Part shown: one piece after another, positions 8,662-17,900 of the stretch
Numbering within the stretch: position 1 is the stretch's first letter
Layout of the letters: each line of letters opens with the position of its first letter
DNA from: Pseudophaeobacter arcticus DSM 23566
GTDB taxonomy: Bacteria; Pseudomonadota; Alphaproteobacteria; Rhodobacterales; Rhodobacteraceae
DNA: 64,000 nucleotides
Direction: 5' to 3'
NCBI RefSeq assembly: GCF_000473205.1
Contig: NZ_AXBF01000005.1
Location: 164,924-228,923, forward strand
The notes under the pieces: model-generated
Database searches by the model: none
Told to the model about the DNA's origin: nothing
The model's input: only the letters and a program-made list of their open reading frames with translations
Position numbers and translations under genes: made by a program

Positions 8662-9289
8662 GTCTGGTCTCCAGTGTTCGGTTATAGAGCCACCACGTGA
8701 GTGTGGGGGCATGGCCGAATGTCTGGTTTCCGAATCTGCCCGGGTCAGGGACGGCGCAGCCGCCGGCTTGCCGGGCGCAAAAGTTTTCCGCGCGCAGCAC
8801 CCGACACATGCGCGCGCTCACGCACGGGACCGCCCCGCACCACAAGCGCCGCCCTCGCCGAAAAGTTTTGCGATCCTTGACGCGGGCTGATTTGGGGGCC
8901 ATCCGGAGGATATGCTTCCGCACTCATGTGTGTGTGTTTTGACGGTAGGTTTGGCCGACCCGAGCAGGCAAACGGCCCGACCGGACGCGGGAGACGGATG
9001 CAGTGGCGGGATCGTTTTGGCCTCGGGCCAAAACAGACCAGAGCGCAATCCGGCGGAGCGGCCGGGGTGGGACGTGCTCGCGAGGCGGGCAAACCGGGAT
9101 GCCGGGTGCGACGCCGCGGTGAGGCCGCATGGCCGAATGCGCGACGGACCGAAGGGCCGTTCTCCCCTGCGACACGCGCAGCCGAGCGGGGAGGCCGCAA
9201 GGCTATTGACGCATTTCGCTCGGTCGGCCCGACCTGCTTGCCAGAAGCGGCAAAATTCGGTAGTCTATTGGAGCACCAAGGAGTTTGCC
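8662..9289. other. GC-rich intergenic region with short repeats
   Basis: A 628-bp region without a convincing gene. It contains the 13-bp direct repeat GCATGGCCGAATG (about 8710-8722 and 9127-9139) and two AAAAGTTTT blocks (about 8770 and 8859), and it has frames open on both strands. It could hold a regulatory or replication-related site, but nothing in it is diagnostic. Confidence 0.4.
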
Positions 9290-9565
9290 ATGAGCGTTCA
9301 AAAGCAATCTGTCAGTTTCACCGACACGGCCTACACATTTGCCAAGGAACTGGTCGAAGCTGGAGAGTACCCAAATATGAGCGCGGCTGTTTCGGGTGAA
9401 TTGGCGAAGGCCAAGGCAGAGCGAGATCGTGAACGGTCTTTGTTTGAGGCTGAATTGGAACGCCGCCTGTCTCTGCCACTCGACCAATGGGAACCCGTCG
9501 GCGAAGCGTCCGACGTCACGGCCAGCGCACGGGCCCATCTTGCGGCGATGGCCAAAAAGACCTGA
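9290..9565 (+). CDS. ParD-like antitoxin
   Basis: A 91-residue protein with an N-terminal ribbon-helix-helix look (KQSVSFTDTAYTFAKELVEAG, then an S-A-A-V helix) and a charged C-terminal tail, as in ParD/CopG-type antitoxins that bind both the operator and the toxin. The ATG at 9290 follows an AAGGAG site. It overlaps the downstream toxin gene by one base (TGATG), the usual coupling of toxin-antitoxin pairs. Confidence 0.82.
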   Translation: MSVQKQSVSFTDTAYTFAKELVEAGEYPNMSAAVSGELAKAKAERDRERSLFEAELERRLSLPLDQWEPVGEASDVTASARAHLAAMAKKT

Positions 9566-9897
9566 TGCGATTTATCAGGCATCCGTTCTTCGAACGGGAC
9601 CTTATCGGTATCGTTGATCATATTGTCGACGTGACTGACGGTGACCTTGCAGCGGCGAGCCGTCGACTAGATGAAATCGATGCCCTTATCCAGAACATTG
9701 CCGCAAACCCAAAATCTGGTGCTCGCCTCAGCGGCAAGTTGGACGGATGGCTGGTGCGCCATGGCGGCACCGGTCAGCGACTGACCATCGTATTCAAACC
9801 GCATGTAGACGCCGCACAGATATATCTCGCTCTTGTCGCGTTCGGCGGCCGGGATTGGATGAGACTGGCGTCAGCGAGACAGGTCTTCACTGACTAG
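9565..9897 (+). CDS. ParE/RelE-family toxin
   Basis: A 110-residue protein of the ParE/RelE superfamily. It begins RFIRHPFFERDLIGIVDHI, contains the conserved 'ANPKSGARL' turn (near residue 50), and has strands ending TIVFKPHVDAAQIYLALVAFGGRDW. ParE members poison gyrase and RelE members cut mRNA; which applies here cannot be read from the sequence. Its start codon shares one base with the antitoxin stop. The pair is on the plus strand inside an otherwise minus-strand block, consistent with insertion as a unit. Confidence 0.8.
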   Translation: MRFIRHPFFERDLIGIVDHIVDVTDGDLAAASRRLDEIDALIQNIAANPKSGARLSGKLDGWLVRHGGTGQRLTIVFKPHVDAAQIYLALVAFGGRDWMRLASARQVFTD

Positions 9898-10090
9898 CCT
9901 TAGAGCCATGGAGTGGCCGGGAAGTTGTAGACCGGACCTTCGCTGCGCCGTGCGCGAACTGGTAGGATGCGGGACAAAGTGCCCTTTCGCTGCGGTTGCG
10001 CCAACGGCTGCTATGGGAAGGTTGCATTGAGGTTGGTGGGCACGGCAGCCTTCAAAATAGCACGATTTGGTAAGGTCATTGCCCCACATC

Positions 10091-10756
10091 CTATTGCAGG
10101 ATTTCGACCATTTCGGCGTAGCCGCGCGACGTGGCGTGTTGCAGCGGTGTGACGCCATCGCGATCACCGATGGATTTATCTGCTCCTGCATCAACGAGGA
10201 TTTGCAACGCCTTGATATGATCTGGGCCGCCGTCTCCTAAAACGACAGCCTCTATCAAAGCCGTCCACGCCAGATTGTTGATATGATCCAGTGGTGCGCC
10301 GCCATCCACCAAACGTGCAACAACGTCGTGATGCCCGAGGTGGGCGGCCGCGATAAGGGCTGTCCCGTCGTAGACACTGGTGATCAGGTCAGGGGCGTTC
10401 CCGAGTTCCATTGCAAGTGACACCATTTCAGGATCGTTCGCGACAGCGGCGATGGTCAGCACGTCATAGACGCGGTTTTCCAGCGCATTCATATCCGCGC
10501 CTCCGTTTGCAAGTGCCGTCAGCGCGTCATCGTGTGATGCGAACGCCGCGACATGAGCAGGCGTGCGCTGGGATCGATCTCGGATGTCCACATCGGCACC
10601 TGCTCCGATCAGTCGGTTAATTACATCCACGTCGCCTTCGTGGGCGGCAAGATGCAGACCTGTGTAGGACGCAATGTCTGATGCTGACGGGGCTGTCTGC
10701 GCATGGGCAGACCCAAAAGAACCAATTACCAAAGCGAGCAGCAGGAAACGAAACAT
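10091..10756 (-). CDS. Secreted ankyrin-repeat protein
   Basis: A 221-residue protein with a signal peptide (residues 1-19, cleavage after SAHA) followed by five or six ankyrin repeats (for example GLHLAAHEGDVDVINRLIGA and RTPAHVAAFASHDDALTALA). Ankyrin repeats mediate protein-protein contact, and the signal peptide places it in the periplasm or outside. It is the last of four genes reading the same way (kinase, regulator, HbpS-like, ankyrin). An alternative start at 10804 would bury the signal peptide, so I used the ATG at 10756. Confidence 0.85.
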   Translation of the reverse strand: MFRFLLLALVIGSFGSAHAQTAPSASDIASYTGLHLAAHEGDVDVINRLIGAGADVDIRDRSQRTPAHVAAFASHDDALTALANGGADMNALENRVYDVLTIAAVANDPEMVSLAMELGNAPDLITSVYDGTALIAAAHLGHHDVVARLVDGGAPLDHINNLAWTALIEAVVLGDGGPDHIKALQILVDAGADKSIGDRDGVTPLQHATSRGYAEMVEILQ

Positions 10757-10809
10757 GATGTTGCCTTTCAGAAAGAGGGGCCCGCCCCCCGAGGGACGGG
10801 CCATGTACT

Positions 10810-11292
10810 TTACTCAGCACCGATTGCGTCAAGACCTGCGCGGGCACATGTCTCGTCAATTGCGCCAGATGGTGCGCCACCGACACCGATGCCACCGACC
10901 AATGCGCCACCGATCCGGATGGGCAGGCCGCCAGCCTGGATCACCAGACGGCTGTCCATATCGCGCAGACCACCGTTTTCAGGGTTACCACCGATAAACC
11001 CCGCAAGACCTGCCGTGTCACGGCCCATACTGGCGGATGTGAACGCTTTGCCTGTGCTGGACCCAACGGTATGCGGGCCCGCGTTGTCGGCACGCAATAG
11101 CACTTTGGTCTCGCCGCTGCGCGCAACGATTGCGACGCTGACATTGTGACCTTCGGCAGAACATGCAGCGACGGCAGCCTGTGTTGCTGTGGTTGCCATA
11201 TCGAGCGGCAAGTAAGGAGCTGTGGGCAGGTCTTGGGCGAAGGCTGCAGCGGGTGTCAGCAGAGCTGTGGCAAGTGCGATGGAACGGATCAT
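10810..11292 (-). CDS. Exported heme-binding-like protein, GlcG/HbpS family
   Basis: A 160-residue protein with a cleavable signal peptide (residues 1-19, AAAFA) and a GlcG/HbpS (DUF336) domain. Landmarks are the KAFTSASMGRDTAGL segment and the glycine-rich LPIRIGGALVGGIGVGGAPSG near the end. HbpS of Streptomyces binds heme outside the cell and acts on the sensor kinase SenS. Here a histidine kinase and response regulator lie directly upstream on the same strand. Heme binding itself is inferred from family, not seen. Confidence 0.82.
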   Translation of the reverse strand: MIRSIALATALLTPAAAFAQDLPTAPYLPLDMATTATQAAVAACSAEGHNVSVAIVARSGETKVLLRADNAGPHTVGSSTGKAFTSASMGRDTAGLAGFIGGNPENGGLRDMDSRLVIQAGGLPIRIGGALVGGIGVGGAPSGAIDETCARAGLDAIGAE

Positions 11293-11398
11293 TGTGTATT
11301 TCCTTTTGTTGAACTGATGCTCCAGTTCTAATTCGCCGCTGTGATCGGCGATATTCGTAGCATCCGCAAAGGTGTCCGTAGTTCTACTGATAAGTGTG

Positions 11399-12004
11399 TT
11401 AGTCTGCCTGTGCATCCAACCAATAACGGGTCAATTCCGCCGCCGAGGACGTGCCCGCTTTGGCCGCAATAGCCGCGCGGTGACTTTCAACTGTGCGGGG
11501 TGACAGGGTCAGCGCGTCAGCGATTTGCTTGGTCGTCAGACCCTTTGCGATCATCTCAAGAACCTGTTGTTCGCGTGTGGACAGATTGCGCACCAATGCC
11601 ACCGCTTCTGCGCGTTCTTCCAAAGCCTGCTGGTTAGCTTCCAGCTCTGCATGACCCTTCTGGATTGCGTCGATCAGGTTTTGTTCGTCGACGGGCTTGC
11701 TCAGAAAATCAATCGCCCCATTGCGAAACGCGCGCCTGCACGCCTCGATATCGCCGTGTCCGCTGATAATGACGGTGGGCCATGACACGCCTTTCTCGGT
11801 TAGCTTTTCTTGCAGTTTCAGCCCCGAAATAGCAGGCATCCTGATGTCAAGGATCAGGCATCCCGGCGTCAAGTCTGCCACTTGGCTCAGGAATTTCTCG
11901 GGCGAGGCAAAACTGCACACATTCAGCCCGACGGTTTCCAACAAAAGGCTCAGCGCGTTGCGAACAGCCTCATCATCATCAACGAGGTAAACATGGTTGG
12001 TCAT
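11399..12004 (-). CDS. FixJ/NarL-type response regulator
   Basis: A 201-residue regulator. The receiver domain (about 1-120) has acidic residues D10-D12, the phosphoacceptor D53 in LILDIRMP and the lysine in FLSKPVDE. It is followed by a LuxR-type HTH (about 135-200, LSTREQQVLEMIAKGLTTKQIADAL). It should activate transcription when phosphorylated by the kinase whose stop codon it overlaps by 4 nt. The likeliest target is the HbpS-like gene 106 nt downstream. Confidence 0.9.
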   Translation of the reverse strand: MTNHVYLVDDDEAVRNALSLLLETVGLNVCSFASPEKFLSQVADLTPGCLILDIRMPAISGLKLQEKLTEKGVSWPTVIISGHGDIEACRRAFRNGAIDFLSKPVDEQNLIDAIQKGHAELEANQQALEERAEAVALVRNLSTREQQVLEMIAKGLTTKQIADALTLSPRTVESHRAAIAAKAGTSSAAELTRYWLDAQAD

Positions 12005-13521
12005 GGTCTCACCGTCTTGATTGAGCGCGGCAGGGACAAACGGAACGTGGTCTGGTCGGTGTCGTCGAGCAGCTTGATATCACCGCCCATTTCCTCAATC
12101 AGCCTTTGACACAGCGCAAGGCCAAGCCCCGTTCCATCCGGTTTGCCTGTCACGAAAGGCTCAAAGACGCGAGGCCTAAGGTCGTCAGACACCCCCGGCC
12201 CGGTATCGCTGACATCCAAAATGACCGACGGGCCATCGACATACGTGCGGATCGTGACCTGTGCCTCGTCCGAGGCATCAAGCGCGTTGCGCATCAGATT
12301 AAACACAACCTGTTCCAACTCGACCGGATCGGCGTCAATGAAAAGTGGGTGATCATACAGCGACAGGGTAATGCCAGCCCCCTTCGTCTTGGCCTCCAAT
12401 GCCAACAGATTTTTAACGCTTTGCGCGGCTTCATGGACGGAACAGGCCTCAGACGGGGCACGGTTCGGTTTGCTCCACCTTCGCAGGCGATCAAGGAGAT
12501 TTGCCGCGCGCTGTGCTTGGGATACCGTGTCGTCCAACACAGTGCCAAGACGTGCGACCTCACCACGCCGCGCCAAATGGCGGCCAGCCTGCGCTTGACT
12601 CAGGATTGCGGTCAGAGGTTGCGCCAGTTCATGCGCCATGCCGCTGGCCATTTCGCCCATTGCATTCACGCGGGAGGCGTGGGCTAGCCGCGTTTCCTGC
12701 GCGCTCAGCTTGGCGCGGTCTTCTGCATCTTTGGTGCGCGCGCGTTGCTTTAGACCGAAGGCTGACAGCAAAAAGAGGGCCGTGACCAGTGCGATAACAA
12801 AGACCACTGTCTCGACCGGCAACAGGTCAGACAGCCCAATTGTCAAAGAGGTCTCAAACACCAAAGGCTGAGACGCACTGCCGAGCGGTTTGGAAAACCC
12901 AGTCTCACCCGATGAAACCTCACCGACCAATGCCGTTTGACCATCAGGCGTCGACAGACGCAAAGAAGCTGATGGCGTGTCCCAAAACGGATCATCTGTG
13001 GCAATCAGCGCGCGGGCGTCAATCACCAGCGCTAAACCGTGCCGTGCCGCATCAGAATTAGGGGTGCGTTTCACTAGCAGATAGTGATCCGGCAGGTCCG
13101 GCATTGGCCCAATTTGCAAAGCCCCGGTCGAGCGGCGGGCCAATTCAATGACGCGTTCCCTCGCCTGTAACGAAAGACCGGGCTGCGTTTCTATGGCGGT
13201 TTGGGACGGAACGTATGGGACAACATTCACCGACGTAATACGTGGGTAAAACCGCCTGATCGTCGCGGCCACGTCTAACAGTAAGTCCTGCCGCTCCATC
13301 CCACCAGCCACAAAAATTGCAGACAACGATGTCAGATGCGCATCGTGCTGATCAGCCCGCTGTGAGGCCAGACGATGCAGCGTTTCACTTTTGATCGTCA
13401 GTTCACGCACCAAGTTCTGTCGTTCAAAAAACGCCACCCCGCCGAGAGCGAGCATGACGGCAAGCGCCCATAGCAAAGTGTTCCGCCAGAAGTTTGTTGG
13501 ATATGAGACGGCCATTTGCAT
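12001..13521 (-). CDS. Membrane sensor histidine kinase
   Basis: A 506-residue kinase. There is a membrane helix near 14-30, an extracytoplasmic sensor region (about 35-230, partly resembling CHASE-type domains) and a second helix near 236-256. The cytoplasmic part has a HisKA box with H297 (GMAHELAQPL) and an ATPase domain with N-box NLMRNALDASD and G-box DVSDTGPGV. Start at 13521 or 13515 (adjacent ATGs) cannot be separated. With the regulator it forms a two-component pair (ATGA overlap). Confidence 0.9.
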   Translation of the reverse strand: MQMAVSYPTNFWRNTLLWALAVMLALGGVAFFERQNLVRELTIKSETLHRLASQRADQHDAHLTSLSAIFVAGGMERQDLLLDVAATIRRFYPRITSVNVVPYVPSQTAIETQPGLSLQARERVIELARRSTGALQIGPMPDLPDHYLLVKRTPNSDAARHGLALVIDARALIATDDPFWDTPSASLRLSTPDGQTALVGEVSSGETGFSKPLGSASQPLVFETSLTIGLSDLLPVETVVFVIALVTALFLLSAFGLKQRARTKDAEDRAKLSAQETRLAHASRVNAMGEMASGMAHELAQPLTAILSQAQAGRHLARRGEVARLGTVLDDTVSQAQRAANLLDRLRRWSKPNRAPSEACSVHEAAQSVKNLLALEAKTKGAGITLSLYDHPLFIDADPVELEQVVFNLMRNALDASDEAQVTIRTYVDGPSVILDVSDTGPGVSDDLRPRVFEPFVTGKPDGTGLGLALCQRLIEEMGGDIKLLDDTDQTTFRLSLPRSIKTVRP

Positions 13522-13756
13522 TCATCGCAGGTGTCGGCGCAAACACCAATCCGTATTTCTACGGGCAAAAAGCTTTGCGTCAATGCCAACCGGCTTGAGA
13601 TTCCTTAACAAAAAGACCTACATTTTCATCTGCGCAAAAGAGCGGACATTGATGCAACGTGCAGCATTGGATCTTCTGGGCTCTTCGGTAGCATTAGCTG
13701 CGGGCGACACGAACGTCAGCAATGTACGCCGGGTTCATTCAACCACACCAGTACAG
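13522..13756. other. Intergenic region upstream of the kinase
   Basis: About 235 bp of lower-GC sequence between the kinase start and the terminator of the DUF736 gene. It should hold the promoter of the kinase operon. I see no confident promoter or gene. Confidence 0.4.
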
Positions 13757-13790
13757 AAAAAGGGGAACCGTGGTCCCACGGCTCCCCTTT
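13757..13790 (-). terminator. Intrinsic terminator of the tandem DUF736 gene
   Basis: A 15-bp stem (AAAGGGGAGCCGTGG on the minus strand, paired with 13759-13773) with a 2-nt loop, followed on the minus strand by five T. The single mismatch becomes a G-U pair only in the minus-strand RNA. This supports termination of the gene ending at 13822. Confidence 0.8.
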
Positions 13791-13821
13791 CGGTTCAGAT
13801 CGTCTCCCCCTCGCGCGCCGA

Positions 13822-14550
13822 TTAGGCAACCAGCGACAGCCCCGCGCCTGCGTCCTGCGGTTGCTCACCGCTGTCGATGAACGGGATGATCGAGAAGGTC
13901 TGCCCGCCGCGCTGTTTTTCGTTCTGCACGGCGTTGACGCGCAGATCGCCATCGGGCGTGTTGATCAGCAGCGACAGGTAGTCATTGCCCGTGCGGCTGC
14001 TTTTGGCCATCCACGCCGATCCGACGCGGATCGGTGTGCCCCGGGGCGAGCTGACCTCGACGCGGTAATCCGGGTGGGTCTCCTCGGATTTGTAGCTGTT
14101 CTCGATCAGCATGAACTCCAGATCGAACATCATGTTGGCGATGTAGCCGGTGAAGGCGTTGTCAGCGTCCATGGCGGTCAACTCGCCCGAGATCGAGCCG
14201 GACTTCATCAGGCCGTTCGAGACCAGCGGGATGATCTCGAAGTCGCCGCTTTGGGTCGCGCGCGCCTCTTTCGTCTGCACCGCGTTGACCCGGAACGGGC
14301 CCAAGCCGACATCGATCTGCATCGAGACGTAGGGGTTGCCGCTGGTATTGCCGGTCTCGTTCCAGGCCGTGCCGATGCGCACCTTGCGACCGGATTTGTT
14401 GACTGCCGTCACGTCAAAATCCGGGCTGCGTTCGGACATCTTGGCCCGCGCCTCCAACTGGATGGCGATGTCAAAGCGCGTCGAGTGGATCATGCCGGTG
14501 TACTGAGCGGCTGCGGTCTCGACATTGCGGGTGAGGGTTCCTGCGAACAT
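13822..14550 (-). CDS. Tandem DUF736 protein
   Basis: A 242-residue protein made of two DUF736-like halves, each with the pattern '(I/V)GxAW...GN(P/D)Y(V/L)S(M/L)xI..., (F/L)RVNAVQ'. The first has VRIGTAWNETGNTSGNPYVS near residues 59-78, the second IRVGSAWMAKSSRTGNDYLS near 177-196. Single DUF736 proteins of about 100 residues are common on alphaproteobacterial plasmids and have no known function. The ATG at 14550 follows an AAAAGGA site. A leader palindrome AAAGCTCGCTTT lies 92 nt upstream. Confidence 0.8.
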   Translation of the reverse strand: MFAGTLTRNVETAAAQYTGMIHSTRFDIAIQLEARAKMSERSPDFDVTAVNKSGRKVRIGTAWNETGNTSGNPYVSMQIDVGLGPFRVNAVQTKEARATQSGDFEIIPLVSNGLMKSGSISGELTAMDADNAFTGYIANMMFDLEFMLIENSYKSEETHPDYRVEVSSPRGTPIRVGSAWMAKSSRTGNDYLSLLINTPDGDLRVNAVQNEKQRGGQTFSIIPFIDSGEQPQDAGAGLSLVA

Positions 14551-14642
14551 GGGATGGTTCCTTTTCAGATTGTTCGGTGCCTGACGTTCTTGCCAGCGCA
14601 TCCGGGATTGCTTTCTCGACCCCTTGAGGGATCACAAACCAG

Positions 14643-14654
14643 AAAGCTCGCTTT
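14643..14654. promoter_or_regulatory. Leader palindrome AAAGCTCGCTTT
   Basis: A 5+2+5 palindrome upstream of the tandem DUF736 gene, followed on the plus strand by a pyrimidine run (CCTTTCTTCC). Related copies stand before the genes at 14996-19270 and 24312-24701. Function unknown. Confidence 0.4.
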
Positions 14655-14675
14655 CCTTTCTTCCCAACCTTCAGT

Positions 14676-14981
14676 TTAGCGCTGACGCCTGAAAGACTGT
14701 GCCACCTTCCCGCCGGGTACGACGCCCCTCCCCTGCCCGTCTGGCCTCGGATGGCTGTCCTGGGTATTCTCGTCGCCCTCCTCCGATCCCGCAATGAAGA
14801 ACTCTGCTTCCTCCCCGTTCAACCGCTGCCCGCTCCGGTCGGTCAGCCCGATGGTGCTACCGTTCGGCTCAAACGTGATCAGGTATTGGCCGAGGCTGTC
14901 CTTGTGCACGCGGTAGCCGGTGTTGGCCCAATGTACGGTCTGACCTGCATCGATGGCGGCTTTGATCTCTCCGAGAGTCAT
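14676..14981 (-). CDS. Small conserved plasmid protein of unknown function
   Basis: A 101-residue protein. The first 65 residues look folded (MTLGEIKAAIDAGQTVHWAN, then VHKDSLGQYLITFEPNGSTI). The tail is hydrophilic and arginine-rich. An ATG at 14981 with a GAGGGG site is used. It begins 14 nt after the stop of the strawberry-notch gene and is probably cotranscribed with it. I do not recognise the family. Confidence 0.6.
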   Translation of the reverse strand: MTLGEIKAAIDAGQTVHWANTGYRVHKDSLGQYLITFEPNGSTIGLTDRSGQRLNGEEAEFFIAGSEEGDENTQDSHPRPDGQGRGVVPGGKVAQSFRRQR

Positions 14982-14995
14982 GATCGTCCCCTCGC

Positions 14996-17900
14996 CTATT
15001 CTGCTGCCACTGAAGTTACGTCCCAAGTGGCGTCTGGTCCGGTTCCAACAATCCGGGAGAGGATGCCCGCTGTGTCGATCCCGTCCCCGTGCGGCAGAAA
15101 CACCCGCAACTGAAAGGCGATGATCTCCGTGAAGCAGCCGAGGGCCTTGAGGCCGTCGATCATGCCCCGATCCGCACCGCCCAACTCAAGGCGCATCTCG
15201 CCTGCGACACGACGACGGGTCAGAGTCAGACCCCGGCCCAGATCGACCGGCGCGGTGGTGCCGAGGGCGGCGGTCAGCATCTCCTGCGGTGTTTGCGGAT
15301 TGGAGACGAGGAAGCGGGCGCGCAGCGCGGCCGCCCCTTCTTCGCTCAGCGTCCGCCCGATCATCGCGGTCGCCCCGTCGGGCGTGACCCGGTAGATGCG
15401 CTCATTGGTGGTCGGAATGTCCTTCCAGATAGGCAACAAGAGCCCGGTCAGCAGGTAGAGCTTGATCGTGGTGGTTTTTGGCAGGGACGCAGCCTCGGCA
15501 TCCCAAAGCCTTGCAAACTCAGGCCTTCCGATGTCTTCCCAGGCCGAGGACTCGAACCGCGTCTCCTCCAGATAGCTGGACCCGTTTGGCCGCACCGCCT
15601 TGCGCATCAGCGTGACAATGTCCTCGTCATACATCTGCATGGGGCGCGCCGAGATGAGCGCTGCGCGTCCCGAAGCACGGTTAACCATCGGTAGCTTGTC
15701 GGGATTGCGCGACAGGGCGTCATCCGCCGACAGCACGTGGACCGGGTCCGTCACCTCAAGTCCGATGATCCGCGTCACCGCCCCGGATTTCGGGCAGGTC
15801 CAGAGATCCTCGGTGGAGACCTGCTCGATCTTTTCGCCGCGCAGGGTTTCCACGCCGAGATCGAGCGTGCCCGCCGCGCGCGCCCGTTCCGTCTGATCAG
15901 CGATCCGACGCATGAACTCGGCAAAGAGCGCGTTCTGCATGTGGATGGGAAGGGCAAGCACCCGGTTGAGAAACCGCTGGATCGGCGGCAGCTCCTCGAG
16001 CAGCACCCCGTCCTTGTCGATCAGCCGCAGGGCCGTCCAGTCGGTGAAGCTCTCGTAGCTCATCGCCTCAGCGCGTCCGGCGGCAAGATCGGCGAAATAC
16101 CCACGTAGTGCGGCCCGCGCGATCGGGCTTTCCAGATTGTCCTCCTCGCGGAACATGCCCTGCGAGCCGGTTTCGCGCTGACCCTTGGTCAAGGCCCCCA
16201 GCTGGTCGAGGCGTTTGGCAATCGTCGAGGTGAAACGCTTTTCGCCATGCACATCCGAGGTGCAGACGCGGAAGAAGGGCGCGCTGACCTGGGCCGAGCG
16301 ATGGGTGCGGCCCAGCCCCTGGATGGCCGCATCGGCGCGCCAGCCGGGTTCCAACAGGTAGTGCCGGCGCCGTTTCTGGTTCTTCGCCGTTTGCGCCGCG
16401 TGATAGGACCGGCCCGTACCGCCTGCATCGGAGAAGATAAGGATATCCTTCTCGCCGTCCATGAAGGCTTGGGTCTCGGATGAATTACTGCTGGCGGCGC
16501 GCTTTTCGATGAAGAGATGACCATCCTCGGACTTGAGGGGCCGGATGGACCGCCCCGTGACTTCTGCCACGGCCTCGTCGCCAAAGGCCCAGAGGATCTG
16601 ATCCAGCGCCGAAGGGATCGGGGCGAGCGTCATCAACTCCATCATGGCCGCATCTCGCAGGGCGAGCGCCTCGCGCGAGACAACGAGCGCGCCGGTCTCA
16701 TCCCGCAAAGGTTCGGCCACCATGTTGCCGTCGATCTCGACCAGCTTTTGCGCATGAATCGGGAAGGCCTGTTCGAGGTAGCCCAGAACATAGTCGCGCG
16801 GCGTCAAGGCCCCCTCAACGAGTTCATCCTCCGGGTCCATTGTCTCAAGTCGACGTTTCAGCAGGCTCTCACCTGTCGAAACCACCTGGATGACGCAAGC
16901 CTTGCCCGTTGCCAGATCGTCCTTGATGGCGTGGATGATGCTTGGAGCCTTCATGCCCATCAGGAGATGGTTGAAGAAGCGCTGCTTCGTGCTCTCGAAG
17001 CGAGATTTGGCCGAGGCGCGTGCTGCCGACGCATTGGTCTCGCCCGAGGCATCGTTGACGCCGGTCGCAGTCAACGCCGCTTCGAGATTGTGGTGGATCG
17101 TCCGAAACGCACCCGCGTATGCGTCGTAGATCTCGATCTGGGCCGGGGTGAGCGCGTGTTCGAGCACGTCATACTCCACGCCATCAAAGCTGAGGGCGCG
17201 CGCCGTGTAGAGGCCGAGCGTCTTAAGATCACGCGCGACCACCTCCATGGCAGCCACGCCGCCGGCTTCCATCGCAGAAACGAAACTCTCGCGGCTTGGG
17301 AAGGGGTATTCGGGGCCCTGCCCCCAGAGCCCCAGCCGCGCGGCATAGGCGAGATTGTGCACGCTCGTGGCACCCGTGGCCGAGATGTAGAAGACGCGGG
17401 CGCGGGGTGCTGCCAGTTGCAGCCGCAGGCCAGCAAGGCCCTGCTGGGAGGGTTTGACCCCCCTGCCCTGCTCGGACCCTGCTGCGTTCTGCATGGCATG
17501 GGCCTCATCAAAGGCCAGCACGCCTTCGAACTCCGCGCCCATCCATTCGAGGATCTGGCTCAGTCGCGTGGTGCCGCATTTGCCCGCGGACCGCAGCGTG
17601 GCGTAGGTGACGAAGAGGATACCGTCGCCCATCGGGACCGGCTGGTCCGATTTCCATTTGGAAAGCGGCTGAATGTCGGCAGGCGAGCCGCCGAGATCGG
17701 TCCAGTCGCGGATCGCGTCCTCAATAAGCGTGGCGGATTTGGAGACCCAGATCGCCTTTCTGCGCCCGGCCAGCCAGTTGACAAGGATGAGCCCCGCGCA
17801 TTCGCGGCCCTTGCCGCAACCGGTGCCGTCGCCGAGGAAATAGCCAAGGCGATAGGCACGTGCATCCTGGTCATCATCGGCGCGCGTCAGCTTGGTCTGG

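Noticed and set aside
13566..13573. AAAGCTTT near the kinase start as a further leader palindrome
   Set aside because: Lacks the central CYCG and the pyrimidine tail; likely chance.
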